The notes: generated from the letters alone by a model not told the origin. Counted from the first letter of the stretch, positions 32,683-44,066 are shown. The stretch is DNA of 64,000 nt from Euclidia mi (GCA_944739405.2 OX123186.2:88205034-88269033), one strand, 5' to 3'. Numbers and translations are program-made.

Positions 32683-32976
32683 CTAAAATTTCATTTTCCA
32701 TTTACCGACAGTGATTTGTTCTTCTTTTAACACTGGACCAGAGCCTTTAAGAGTATCCTTCAAGGCCATCAGCAAGAGCTTTAATACCATGTCATTGGCA
32801 ATTGAGATGATTGCTTTCATTAGAGGTCTGCAATAACAGATGATGAGTTCCTGGCATTTGAAAACGAAGTCTCTGTCTTTAGAAAACGAATATTTGTGGA
32901 GTTTCTGACATAATAAAGCGAGTTTAATTAAGTCATTTCTGATTCTGAGACCTTTTCTAGATAAATCTGATGCCAT
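32683..32976 (-). CDS. Unrecognised 97-aa frame beside a palindrome
   Basis: Opens MASDLSRKGLRIRNDL, then hydrophobic-helical sequence (CYCRPLMKAIISIANDM, LKLLLMALKDTLKG), and ends KEEQITVGKWKMKF. It looks like real protein, but I know no family. Its first about 20 codons lie in the left arm of the palindrome at 32915-33044, so the start codon may be an accident of the inverted duplication and the original frame may have continued upstream. Gene fragment or retrocopy are possible. Confidence 0.25.
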   Translation of the reverse strand: MASDLSRKGLRIRNDLIKLALLCQKLHKYSFSKDRDFVFKCQELIICYCRPLMKAIISIANDMVLKLLLMALKDTLKGSGPVLKEEQITVGKWKMKF

Positions 32977-33044
32977 TACTGAATGGCATCAGATTTATCT
33001 AGAAAAGGTCTCAGAATCAGAAATGACTTAATTAAACTCGCTTT
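32915..33044. repeat. Perfect palindrome, 63-bp arms, 4-base loop
   Basis: 32915-32977 is the exact reverse complement of 32982-33044; the loop is ACTG. No mismatch was found over 63 pairs. Confidence 0.95.
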
Positions 33045-33406
33045 TGCTCAGCATTAATTTTAGCGAAAAAGCGCCTGTATTTTACCTCCAATGTACCGAT
33101 AAATATTAAACGTGTAACAAAACAGTACAAATAACTCAGCACTTTCTACAAAACACGAAGAATTACGAGCGAAAACAACTTATACGAGAACGTTCAAGAT
33201 AACGAGTATAAAAGAACAAGCAGACCGAGAGCCTAAAGAAAAAATAATTAACTAAAAATAGAACGAACAGAATACAGGTGAACGATGGAGGCGGTATATC
33301 TAACTAGTAGCGGGCCGCTACCCAAACACTTTTTAATACAGAAAGTTTTATAGCGAAAATATCTTGGAGCTGCCAAGAACTTTTTGTTTTGGAATTTGGA
33401 TGCTTG

Positions 33407-34573
33407 TGTTAGAACTGTGATTAGGTAAGAACAAATAATAACACGTACTCCAAGTATGGTTTATTCAAAGTATTTGGATTAGCGAAGGACATACTGCGCC
33501 GACCCCAAGTAAATTGGGACCAGGGCAAGTAGACGACGATAACAATTCTCAGCATTTAATTTCACAAAGGTAGGTAATTCCATACTTAATAGGGAAAAGT
33601 GACTCTAGGTGCCGGTTCCAAAATGGTAGGGTCGATGGAGAAGACTTCGGCAAGAAACTCCATCGACACTCTTTTAAAAGCCATTGAGTTATAATAATGT
33701 AGATTACAACAATTATAATCGCAACACAAAAGAGGCTATTACATTTACAATTAAGTATACTAGAATAATTCTAATCCATTTTACCCTACAATCTTATAAC
33801 GATGTTACATTACTTGTGCTAATTTAGTTGCTTCACGCGAAGATATCTAATACTTTTTACGAACGAAACAGTTGTTATCGCTCACTAATGATTATTGTTG
33901 AAAATTACTCATAGTAAAAGTAAAACAGGTAGCCCATGGTTATAACTATGAAGCAACGAAATCGTCACAATTGTATACTAAAGTACTACAGTTCATAATC
34001 TCTATGCAATGATTTTACAGGTACTGCTACGTGTATAACGAAGACACTACGAACCTTAAACAGCCAACAAAATAATGCGTTACACCGAAATGCTACTACT
34101 ATTTTATAATAGTATATTAAAATTGCACAGAGCTTATGGCGGTCTTAACACTACGAATTTAGAACTGAGAATGACACTATTACTTATCTTTTACGTCCTC
34201 ACCGCTCACAGTCGATACAAGAATGCCCGTTTTTTACCGTCGACGCCATTTTTTCACTTTTGTCTAGTAATATTTTGTTACCCACATCTACGCTAGTGTT
34301 ACTTCCAGTTCCTTTTAATGTAAAATCTAAATCGTAGACATAATTAGGGTGAATGATTATATAATTTATAATTAAATATTACAACAATATTGAGCAACCA
34401 AAGATATAATTTTAGTGCGTATAGGTAAATAAACACATTCCGCTATTCGCGGTTCGATCAAAACAATCCCTAAGCTGGACTTCCGTTACTAAAACTATCG
34501 ATATATATGTACATTTGCTATACGATAATTTATTATTAAATATCCTGTTACACCTAAGTAAATAATTATAATA
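33407..34573 (-). repeat. LTR (3' LTR of the Gypsy element)
   Basis: Nearly identical to 39877-41037; I count a handful of substitutions and three small indels. It contains the hairpin gtcgatggag ... ctccatcgac. A 73-aa frame conserved in both LTRs is a by-product of LTR identity. Confidence 0.93.
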
Positions 34574-34914
34574 GTTCGTCCATCCTGACAAAATTTGATT
34601 CCACGCAAATTGACTTGTAGGTATGTACCTACCTATATAATCTTTAATAATTAATTATCAACAAACATGTACAAATTAAATCTACAATTGATTGATATAA
34701 TAAAGATAATTAAATTTAACCAAACCATCCAGGTATTCTAATTGTCATGATCAAAGTTTATTGAGATATTGATGTTCGAAGTCTGCCTTCAATCGTCTGG
34801 CGAGGCTGTCCTCCGTTGTCCGCCCGGCAACATCTGTAACGTAATGGTAAAGCTTTATATACCCGTGTTAAGCAATAAGCCACTTAAGGTTTTTTTTTGC
34901 ATCTATTCTGAAGG

Positions 34915-35130
34915 CGTCAGTCAACCGTAAGATGATGGTCAGGCCATCCAAACTCAGGCGGAGGTAAATGTAAAGATGCTAAATGGACAGCAGCTTCCAA
35001 CGTCTAAGACCTTCGCCTGTGTTTGCTGATCCGCCTGCCAAGCACAGCGACCACGCCAAAATTATTCCAATTGGGGAGGCCTATGTCCCATGGAGTGGAC
35101 GTCCCATAGGCCGAAATGATGTTCTATTCT
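34915..35130 (+). repeat. LINE 3'-end relic inside the Gypsy 3' region
   Basis: 'gaggcctatgtcccatggag' followed by 'tggacgtcccataggc' and 'gaaatgatg' is a common end of moth LINEs. It lies between the pol end and the 3' LTR and probably inserted into the element. Confidence 0.5.
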
Positions 35131-35351
35131 GAAACAGTTGAAGATAATATTAGTGGCTGAAAGTCCCTCATTTTGTGTTACCTTGCTGCATGGCCCCTAT
35201 GCAATACGTTACCATAATATTCCCACGACGAACCTGAAAATAAATAATTTTTCTTTCCAATTCAACTCCTTTCCTTTCATTTTAACTTTAATTTTAACTT
35301 TCATTTTCACTTTCACTTTCATTTAAACTTTCTCTTTATTTCATATTAATC

Positions 35352-36185
35352 TTATCCTTCCAAAAGATCAATCAGCTCTTCAGTGCTATCCAATTGTGAT
35401 TCATTGGTGTCACTTTGGCTGATTTCATGATCTTGTCCAATAAATAGCCTTAAGGCGTCTGATGCCACAGTGGCTTTGTACTTTTTATAGCCCTTTAGGC
35501 CTTTTACTGATGCAATTATGTATCTGTCATTTCCAAGTACTTTGACGATCTTATATGGTCCACTATATTTTTCTTTTAGTTTGCGTACTGTGTATTTGTC
35601 TTTACTTTGCGATCCTTTCCATAATACGAGATCACCTAATTTATACACTGTCGGTTTTCTCCTCTTATCATCAAATCTCTTTTTCATTTCTTCAGAGGTC
35701 TTTCTTATATTTTCTACAGCCTTTGATTTAACCTGGGTATGTGTGATGTTATCATCATATCTGTTGGTTGATAGTCCTTGCATCAAACTTCGACTGCCTT
35801 GGAACATTAGTCTGAAGGCTGAAAAGCCTGTAGTGGCGTTAATTGTGTTATTGATACCCCATGTGATCTTGTTTAAACATTTATCCCAGTCCTTTTCGTC
35901 AGTCGTGCTCTTGTTAATCGCTTCTAGTAGTGTTCTATTAAAGCGCTCCACTTGACCGTTAGATCTCGGCGAAGCTATCGCATTAATGACATGCTTTATC
36001 TGATTGCTAATGCAAAACTCTTTGAACCGTTTGCTCGTGAAGCATGTTCCACTATCAGAAATTATTCTTTTGGGAATACCAAATTGACCGAATATTTCAT
36101 CTAGTTTTTGCACTGCTTCCGCAGATTTCAGTGTTTTGGTAGGTTTGGCCCAAACAAATTTGGTGTTAGGAATCAACCACGACAA
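35352..36185 (-). pseudogene. Gypsy integrase, core and C-terminal part
   Basis: Frame carrying the rest of the integrase core (EIFGQFGIPKRIISDSGTCF; the second Asp is in SDSGTCF; the Glu follows PRSNGQVERFNR) and the C-terminal domain (GDLVLWKG ... KYSGPYKIVKVL). It is out of frame with the upstream part because of a 1-base shift near 36175, so the listed Met is not a genuine start. The product would insert the cDNA into chromosomes. The C-terminal tail is acidic (DEST-rich) and complete to the stop. Confidence 0.88.
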
Positions 36186-36963
36186 AAAGGTATGACATGC
36201 CGTTGCCGCTCCTACAGAAGGGTCCTAAATGGTCAATATGTAAAGTGTGTAGTGGCTCTGGTGTTTTATCGATCGGATGTAACTCGCCCTCCATTTTACC
36301 ATATTGTCCGCGCTTATATAAACAATCTATACAGGCATTTACATACTTTCTTATGAACCTGGTCATTCGTGGAAACCAACAATTTTCCTTTATTATTGTT
36401 TCGCACTTTTTGAGACCAGGGTGGCCTATATAATCGTGGTACTTGCGCATAATATTCCACCTTGCAGCTTTAGGTATAACTATTCTCTGCTCACCGTTTC
36501 CTAATTTTCTATAAATCTTATTATCTTTACATATATAATTGTTGGTTATTTCTGGATCATAGATGTTATTCTCTAGTTTCTGTTTTAATGTACGAATAGA
36601 GTGATCTTGATTTTGCAAGCAGTATACCCAGTCCAGCAAATCGAGAACTAGTACTTGCTCAGAGGTAACTGGTGTCCGGCTAAGAGCGTCCACATGCTTG
36701 TGACGTATACCTGGTCTGTGTTGTATGGCCATATCATATTCTTGAATACTAAGCCACCATCTAGCAACTCTCGGCAAAAGGTCCTTCTTCTCAAATGTTT
36801 GTCTTACAGCTACACAATCAGTAATAACAGTGAAAGTTATTCCTGCCAGATAAACTCGAAATCTTCGCAGGGACTCCACGACAGCCAACGTTTCCAGCTC
36901 GAACGAGTGGTAGAGAGCTTCTTCTTTACTAGTTTTCCGACTAAAATATGCTACTGGTCTCAA
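36166..36963 (-). pseudogene. Gypsy RNase H and integrase N-terminal part
   Basis: Same frame as the RT segment upstream, separated by one in-frame TAA. RNase H: VAYFSRKTSKEEALYHSFEL with the conserved E and a later D (ITDCVAVRQTF). Then a linker and the integrase zinc domain (KYHDYIGHPGLKKCETII, with CIDCLYKRG). The first catalytic Asp of the integrase is in HIDHLGPF. It ends at YLFVVVDS, where the frame shifts. Confidence 0.88.
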
Positions 36964-38478
36964 TTAATTTTCGTATTTCTGCATCAAAATACCCGCGATC
37001 CCTTTACTGGAGGCATCGGTATGAACTTCTGTGATAGCTTTTGGGTCGTATACTGCTAAGATAGGCCTTTCCGTCAGAACTCGTTTCAATCTTTCGAAAG
37101 CCTTTTGTTGCATCGCTGTCCAGTGCCAGTGGCATTCCTTTTTGAGTAATTTGTAAAGATCATGAGAAATTAAAGCATAGTTTGCGACAAATTTTCTAAA
37201 ATAACTTGTTAATCCTAGGAACATTCGGAGTTCGTGTACGTTGGTTGGCTCTTTATATCCTTTTACAGCTTCGATCTTCTTTTTTGCTGGTCTTATACCC
37301 TCTTCACTGATGTCGTAACCAAGGTATTCAATCTCAGTTTGTAGAAAGGAACACTTTTCAATATTCAGTGTCAGTTTGGATTCCCTTAGAATATCTAAGA
37401 CTTGCCGCAATATACACAGTCCTTCTTTTTCCGTAACACTTGGAATAAGCAAATCATCGATATAGGGTAAAACTTTATTAAATCTTAACGGTCCTAGTAT
37501 TTTATCCATCAATCTTTGAAATACGCAAGGTGAATTCGCCAAACCAAAAGGCATTCGCAGAAATTCATAATGCCCTTCTGGTGTTACAAAACCAGTCTTC
37601 TGAACTGATGTTTTAGCCATGGGAATTTGATAAAAACCTTGTGATAAATCCAAACTGGTAAAATATTTCTTGCCAGATAATTTCTCAACTTGTTCTTCAA
37701 TGATTGGAAGTGGATATTTGTCTTTTATCGTCAAACTGTTCAGTTTCCTATAATCCACGCATAATCTATAATCACCAGATTTCTTTTTTACTAATATAAT
37801 TGGACTGGCAAACTCTGATGTGGACTCTTGAATCACTTTGTTTGCCAAAAGATCGTCAATTTTTTCTTTAACTATCTCCTTTTCCGGTATAGATAGTCGA
37901 TAAGGTCGATAACAAACTGGCTTTTCTGAATTTAGCTCTATATTCATTTCAATTTTGTTAGTGCAGCCTAGTTCCGTGGTATTTAATGAAAAACAATCTC
38001 TATACTCTGATAACGTGGCTAACAACTGTTGCGCGACATTGGGATCTGGAGACCCACATTTAACTTTGCTGAGATCTATCGACATAATTCTTTCGACTTG
38101 CTTGAATGTTCTTGGTAAATCATCGATTTGTGAAACGTCACAAATAAGTCCTCTTGCTAGGGTTTTGCCTTTTGACACCAGCAAGGGTGAACTTGATCTA
38201 TTATGTATTTCTAAATTACATTGATTTCCACTTATAACGCAGGCAGGTATAGAAAAGTCCCTGTTGTTGAACGTCCTTTTGCATGCTTCAACGAATATAG
38301 TTTCTTGCAGGTGTGTATCCGCCATGACACTTATCATCATAATATGTCTCGGTGGTACTATCGCGTTGTCCTTGCATTGTATATTTATCTTTATATTTTC
38401 TTGATTATTCGTATCAATCGCATTTAAGTCGTTATCGGTTAGTATTTTCTTCTTAGTGATAGTAAACTCGTTACCCTA
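36964..38478 (-). pseudogene. Gypsy reverse transcriptase
   Basis: Follows the protease region after an in-frame TAG. It contains typical motifs: RPYRLSIPEKEIVKEKIDDL, FASPIILVKKKSGDYRLCVD, TSLDLSQGFYQIPM, RMPFGLANSPCVFQRL, and the catalytic YIDD in VLPYIDDLLIP, then the connection and the start of RNase H. The RT domain itself has no lesion. It copies element RNA from a tRNA primer in cytoplasmic particles. Confidence 0.9.
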
Positions 38479-39201
38479 AATTGTAAACGAGTAATCCGGA
38501 TTGTTTATAACTGGTTGTCCGAGTATTATGTCCATTCTACCCATGTGACAATCAGTGACAATAAACGGTGTGAAGACATGTAAGTCATCAATCGTGACAT
38601 TGGCCCGTACCATTCCTTTCGCGAGGATTGGACTACCACCAAATCCACCAATAGCTACCGTACAATCAAGCAATGGGACACCTAGATTTTTCGAATATTT
38701 AAAGCTCATTACATTGACTTTAGCACCTGAATCGAAGTAGGCAGTAGCAGGCAAGTCATTTACCAAAATTAATTTATAATAAATATCAATTAACTCTGTT
38801 ATCATTCGGATTACTTCTTGTCTAGAAATGGTAGACGAGGATCCCGGTTTGTGCCAGCATTTCTCGGATGGATGTGAGATCTTACCACAGTGTTCACAAG
38901 GTGTCCTTGAATTATTCTTTGGGCATTTTCTTGCGATATGACCAACTTCGTGGCACACATAACAAGCAAGTGGCTTCCTGATTTCCCTAGAGCCATCGGC
39001 TTGACTAACTTCTATTTTCAAATTGGAATGTGGCCCTTGTCTAGGCCGTATTTCATTTGCCATAGCGGTCAAAAATTTGGAATAAAGTTCACTTGGGCTG
39101 CTATAATTTCCTGCTCTAGCGGGTGCCTTCATATGCGGGGGTAAGCCATCAATAATGCAAGCGACTGCCTTTTCGCCTTTTATTTCCAGTCTATTAAGCA
39201 T
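38476..39201 (-). pseudogene. Gypsy Gag zinc knuckles and aspartic protease
   Basis: Gag C-terminus with two CCHC knuckles, CYVCHEVGHIARKC and CEHCGKISHPSEKC, followed by a retroviral-type protease with the active-site triad D-S-G (TAYFDSGAKVNVMS) and a C-terminal flap and ILG block (MDIILGQPVI). The frame ends at TAG near 38476, then resumes in the same frame as RT. The Met at 39201 is internal. Confidence 0.88.
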
Positions 39202-39219
39202 AGCAAATTTGTTATAGTT

Positions 39220-39857
39220 CTATAACAAACTAATGAGAGTATGACACAATATTTCTAAATATTGTGTCATACTCTCATTAGTTTGCTTCCTTTTATTTAA
39301 CATGTCACGTAATAATTCCACGAAGTCCAATTTGTGAGGAAAGGCGTCAAGTAGCTGTTGCTTCCATTCAGCCCAGGAGAACTCATAACTAAGAAGCGAA
39401 GCATGCCACACTTTTGCCATGGCAGATAAACGCGATTGCATGAAGTATGATTTAGTTTTATCATTCCATCCATGTATGGTGGCAAGCTGTTCTATTTTGT
39501 TTAACCAGTGTGATGTTGGAGACGTCGTTCTTCTCGGGATCAAACAGTGGTATAATGTCTGCCTTCGCAGTAACAGTGTTATTTATTAAAAATGGAACGA
39601 GCTCACCGGTAGGTTTCTCGGGGGAGTTCCGCTCGTTGTCCGCGGATTCTCCACTGGAAGATACCACGCGTAGTCTCCGGGAACGCCGACGCTTGGTGGC
39701 CCACACTTCGTCATCATCTGCGCTCTCTGACTGCTCGCGGCGTCGCCCACTCGTTACTGTCGATGCTGACTGCTCACAGCGTCGCCCACTCGTTACTGTC
39801 GATGCTGACTGCTCACGGCGTCGCCCACTTGTCGATGCTCGAGCTCGTTTGGGCATT
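39220..39857 (-). pseudogene. Gypsy Gag N-terminal and capsid part, two lesions
   Basis: Starts at ATG 39857 (MPKRARASTSGRRREQ), directly after the 5' LTR and primer site. The first about 80 residues are Ser/Arg-rich with a tripled TSGRRxEQS repeat. The capsid-like part (WLNKIEQLATIHGWND ... AWHASL-like) is in another frame because of a frameshift near 39510. At 39226-39285 a palindromic insertion adds an in-frame stop. The minor repeat in the head shows as three copies of 'gtcgatgctgactgctcac'. Confidence 0.85.
39226..39285. repeat. Perfect palindrome, 29-bp arms, inside gag
   Basis: 39226-39254 is the reverse complement of 39257-39285, with the loop CT. The gene-proximal arm is genuine gag sequence; the other arm is an inverted copy that introduces a stop. 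A small second palindrome (gttatag/ctataac) abuts at 39211-39226. Confidence 0.93.
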
Positions 39858-39876
39858 GCTATCCCACTTCTGAAAT

Positions 39877-41037
39877 TGTTAGAACAGTGATTAGGTAAGA
39901 ACAAATAATAACACGTACTCCAAGTTAAGTATGGTTTATTCAAAGTATTTGGATTAGCGAAGGACATACTGCGCCGACCCCAAGTAAATTGGGACCAGGG
40001 CAAGTAGACGACGATAACAACTCTCAGCATTTAATTTCACAAAGGTAGGTAATTCCATACTTAATAGGGAAAAGTGACTCTAGGTGCCGGTTCCAAAATG
40101 GTAGGGTCGATGGAGAAGACTTCGGCAAGAAACTCCATCGACACTCTTTTAAAAGCCATTGAGTTATAATAATGTAGATTACAACAATTATAATCGCAAC
40201 ACAAAAGAGGCTATTACATTTACAATTAAGTATACTAGAATAATTCTAATCCATTTTACCCTACAATCTTATAACGATGTTACATTACTTGTGCTAATTT
40301 AGTTGCTTCACGCGAAGATATCTAATACTTTTTACAAACGAAACAGTTGTTATCGCTCACTAATGATTATTGTTGAAAATTACTCATAGTAAAACAGGTA
40401 GCCCATGGTTATAACTATGAAGCAACGAAATCGTCACAATTGTATACTAAAGTACTACAGTTCATAATCTCTATGCAATGATTTTACAGGTACTGCTACG
40501 TGTATAACGAAGACACTACGAACCTTAAACAAAAAATAATGCGTTACACCGAAATGCTACTACTATTTTATAATAGTATATTAAAATTGCACAGAGCTTA
40601 TGGCGGTCTTAACACTACGAATTTAGAACTGAGAATGACACTATTACTTATCTTTTACGTCCTCACCGCTCACAGTCGATACAAGAATGCCCGTTTTTTA
40701 CCGTCGACGCCATTTTTTCACTTTTGTCTAGTAATATTTTGTTACCCACATCTACGCTAGTGTTACTTCCAGTTCCTTTTAATGTAAAATCTAAATCGTA
40801 GACATAATTAGGGTGAATGATTATATAATTTATAATTAAATATTACAACAATATTGAGCAACCAAAGATATAATTTTAGTGCGTATAGGTAAATAAACAC
40901 ATTCCGCTATTCGCGGTTCGATCAAAACAATCCCTAAGCTGGACTTCCGTTACTAAAACTATTGATATATATGTACATTTGCTATACGATAATTTATTAT
41001 TAAATATCCTGTTACACCTAAGTAAATAATTATAATA
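39877..41037 (-). repeat. LTR (5' LTR of the Gypsy element)
   Basis: Right-hand LTR. On the minus strand it is followed by ATTTCAGAAGTGGGATAG, of which TCAGAAGTGGGAT resembles a leucine-tRNA complement offset from the CCA end, a possible unusual primer site. Confidence 0.93.
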
Positions 41038-41303
41038 CTTGTGTACTATTTCAATAGGAAAACAGTTTCTGTTATTGGTTTCTGTCGATAGATTTCTCTA
41101 TCTCTTATTTGGCAGTGATCGCAGTCACATGTCTGTTTGTCTTTAAAAGGTTAAGGTAGTAAGTGTACCTATTTGGCCAGCTTTGTTTTCAGTTCTCATG
41201 ACAGGATACCTATTAATTTGTAAAAGGCATTTCTGCGTTCTTTAAGATAATGTTTTAGTTGTAATTTAGCCCAGATATTTTATATCTATTAATATGTTTT
41301 TAA

Positions 41304-41567
41304 TGACTGCCTCGTTGGTCTCGCGGCATAAATGTGCGCGTGGGATTGGGAGGTCTCGGGTTCGATTCCCGGGTCGGGCAATGTGCTATTGGGTTTTTCC
41401 GTTAGGAAATTCTCAGTAGCAGCACGGAGTCTGGTAATGTGCCCGGTACAGCAATAGGCTCGCCCCCTATTACGTGGGACCTAATAATTCATGGCGAAAT
41501 GTGGGTGTAATATTACACCTCTGCCTACCCCTTCGGGGATACAGGCGTGAGTCTATAAAAAAAAATG
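41304..41567 (+). repeat. tRNA-derived SINE, second head type
   Basis: Head 'gactgcctcgttggtctcgc', B box 'cgggttcgattcccgggtcg', shared body, and tail ending in A's. Matches the minus-strand copy at 27507. Confidence 0.9.
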
Positions 41568-41754
41568 TTTTTAATGTACCTAATCCAGATCTATTATTAT
41601 CCATTACATCCAGACACAGATCAAATATTTACTCATCACACACAGACACAGATAAGTCCTGCGTGAGATCTAAAACCACGACCACTGGCGTAGAAGTCAA
41701 GGAGACTAACAACAAGATCAACAGACCAGTTAAAGTAGATTAGTAGCCAAGGGC

Positions 41755-42140
41755 TGTAAGGCATCAATTGCAGCCCGAGATATTTAGGCGCACGAGCGCA
41801 GCGAGGGCGCCTATAGTTCGAGGGTGCAATTGGTGCTTACACCCGAGCTAACTATTCTGCTTTACATCTCGATTGTGAGGTAAGAAAAAAAAAACCGGCA
41901 TTACAAGTTTATAGTGAAATGAGAACAATTTCCAAATTTTAAGGACAGGTGTTTTTTGGGTATGTTAATAGTTTGAGATTGTGATATTTGTTGGTCATGG
42001 ACAAAATCGTACGGGATGAAGCTTTCTTCAGCAGAAGTTGATGATTGATGGTTGCGGATCATCTCTTGACAAAGCTGTTTCATATTTTTCATTGAATCGG
42101 GAGTGCAACTTATATCTTCATCACTTGAAGAACTCATGTT
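41755..42140 (-). repeat. Relic element with small acidic ORF
   Basis: The 5' flank on the plus strand (gcgcacgagcgcagcgaggg ... cacccgag ... gtgaggtaag) resembles 57270-57400. Both precede a minus-strand ORF that starts MS(S/T)SS and is acidic. I infer two members of one diverged element group. Confidence 0.4.
41901..42137 (-). CDS. Small Ser/Asp-rich ORF of a relic element
   Basis: 78 aa: MSSSSDEDISCTPDSMKNMK, then a polar region without known domain. Its N-terminus resembles that of 57352-57576. It may be the first exon or a truncated end of a transposon-encoded protein. I see no catalytic domain. Confidence 0.25.
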   Translation of the reverse strand: MSSSSDEDISCTPDSMKNMKQLCQEMIRNHQSSTSAEESFIPYDFVHDQQISQSQTINIPKKHLSLKFGNCSHFTINL

Positions 42141-43209
42141 TTTTCATAATTAGCATTTAGCACGTAATTATAAAAAAATCCCAAAAACAAACAATATTTG
42201 AAGTAAAAGTTTTCTATTCCCGCCTTTTTTCATTAAAAAGAATCAAGTGAATAACTTTTTTTTTTGTCAAGGACGAAATTGAGCTTCGTCGTGACGACTA
42301 TTATACTCACACGAAGACAAGGCTGAATAGCAAAGAGACCTCATTGGTCATTGGGCTGAATCTGGCTGAATGCATGATGTCCATTGCCAGTATGATGGTT
42401 AGATGTACGCGAACTTTTTGAAAGAAAGAAGTGTTTTTTTTTTAATTACTTACCGCCCTAGGGCTTTTCTAGCTACATTATTACCCTAGAGCGCTAATTA
42501 GTCACCTACAAGCCCCATTTGGAGGTAATAAGAACCTACTTACCGAACATGAGAGATGTAAAAACTTAAACATTCAATAACTATTACTATTTTCAGATAC
42601 TGAACCGAAAACTTTGTTTCCTACAGAAAAGTACTAGCCTTTTAAAATGCACTTTGTTGGTGTCTAGCAAAACATATCGCTAGGTACATTCGAAATTTGA
42701 AGCCTCACAAAGCTATACCACTTGTTAAAACAGCAAGTTCTCTCTTGAAAAGATCCCAAGTAATCTAAAAATTCAGGCACATTTAACATTCTGATTACTT
42801 TGGCAGAGCTGTCAAAAGATAGAGCCTGTATTATTGTAGGATTGCTTTTGCTCGGGCTCCGAGAGCAATTAGTGCGGGTCACGCAAACTGTATAGAAGCC
42901 CTCGTAGGATAAAGCTGCGCTTAATTAGCCTGTAGTGCTAAAAAGAAAAATGTTTTAGTAACAAACGTGGAAAGAATGATATTCCTTTTTTGATCTCTCT
43001 TGGAGTCACTTGAGCATTCTACTTTTAAAGTAGTATAAGAATTTGCATTTAAAATTAGAATTGGTGAAGGAAATGCTTTTAATGGAAAATACTACTTCGT
43101 CGCGCACTGTGTTTTGTACTGATGCGGTGGATGTATTTACTTTCCTTTAAGTAGATTATATTGTTACGTTGTTAGCAAATTACGAATGTAGTTTTAGCAA
43201 TTGTTTTCT
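42141..43209. other. No gene recognised
   Basis: AT-rich with poly-T runs. Two inverted 'ccctag' motifs near 42462 and 42484 have no consistent target duplication. The 72-aa minus frame at 42664-42882 is not recognised. Confidence 0.3.
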
Positions 43210-43401
43210 TCAGGAGTACCTAATCAGCACGTAAGGTGTACCTCTTCTGGTAAGAGCGTCTACGGTCATTTTTATGTTCAACTCATAGAAAATATCCTTG
43301 GCATGAAGTCCGCCATACAATATACATAAAATCAAAATATAAAACAAACACTTTTTAAAACTACCTCCATCGACATCCGGCAGAACAACACAACAAAGCA
43401 T
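43210..43401 (-). CDS. Possible small secreted or membrane protein, unrecognised
   Basis: 63 codons. Residues about 15-33 form a hydrophobic stretch (CLFYILILCILYGG), so a signal-anchor or signal peptide is possible. The tail is DIFYELNIKMTVDALTRRGT. On the minus strand a TATA-like 'tatttatata' lies about 20 bp upstream of the ATG, too close for a normal leader. It could be a first exon with a donor near 43225. Weak support. Confidence 0.2.
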   Translation of the reverse strand: MLCCVVLPDVDGGSFKKCLFYILILCILYGGLHAKDIFYELNIKMTVDALTRRGTPYVLIRYS

Positions 43402-44035
43402 GCACCGGAGTGGTATATAAATATTTCAGCGAATAAAAATAACATTGTAATGGCATATTCAACGTAACTCGACACGAAGCACAAACGTATTGAGGTGGTT
43501 TTAGCAATTCAAATGTTCCTGATACTCAGCGTTGCAAATCTGAACAACTCGTTAATCCAGACCTGTGACTGTGCTGACTCTACACACTAACGAACCTGGA
43601 TAGGGTCACACTACTTATTTAATCTAGTATTTATAATTTTAACAGAATTTGAAGGTATCGGGTCTAACCTGATCCATAGCAGATACCTACTATCCGTGTA
43701 TTGCCGTTATCTGCATGTCTCGGAGAGTACGTCAAGCCATCGGTCTTGATTATGCTGACGATGGTGTTAGTTACGGAATGTCAGTTCTTTAAAAAAATTG
43801 ACACCACTTTCTAACTATGGAATATCGCTAGCTCTAAGAGCTAAGGAGATGAAACGGTAGTAACCATAAAAAAGCTTTTATGAGTGTTTTATATTATTAA
43901 ACTAGGAAGAATGCTGGGAAAACGCTAGTCTAATGACGATTTAAGTTACATCTCGCTGCTATCTAAAAAGCAGAACCCGTCTTAAAAATATGTAACAACT
44001 TGACATTAGTCCGCATTGCATGTGCATCTTATCAT

Positions 44036-44038
<3 letters not shown>
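43402..44038. other. No gene recognised
   Basis: Unique-looking AT-rich DNA. Confidence 0.3.

Positions 44039-44066
<28 letters not shown>
44039..44066 (+). repeat. (TA)n microsatellite
   Basis: About 14 TA units, followed by 'cagtgtgtaaaaagac', which looks like the start of an unidentified repeat. Confidence 0.9.

Larger units (their letters stand above)
33407..41037 (-). mobile_element. Gypsy-type LTR retrotransposon, full-length but broken
   Basis: Direct LTRs of about 1.16 kb (33407-34573 and 39877-41037) flanked by the 4-bp duplicate CTTG (33403-33406 and 41038-41041). The minus strand encodes Gag with two zinc knuckles, protease, RT, RNase H and integrase in one reading frame interrupted by lesions. 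No env-like frame is seen. Lesions: a frameshift near 39510, a palindromic insertion at 39226-39285, stops at about 38476 and 36964, and a frameshift near 36175. Confidence 0.93.

Noticed and set aside
34075..34296. 73-aa frame repeated at 40500-40760
   Set aside because: Identical because both lie in the LTRs of the same element; no domain and no independent conservation.
42460..42490. piggyBac ends (ccctag motifs)
   Set aside because: No TTAA on either side and no extended terminal repeat.
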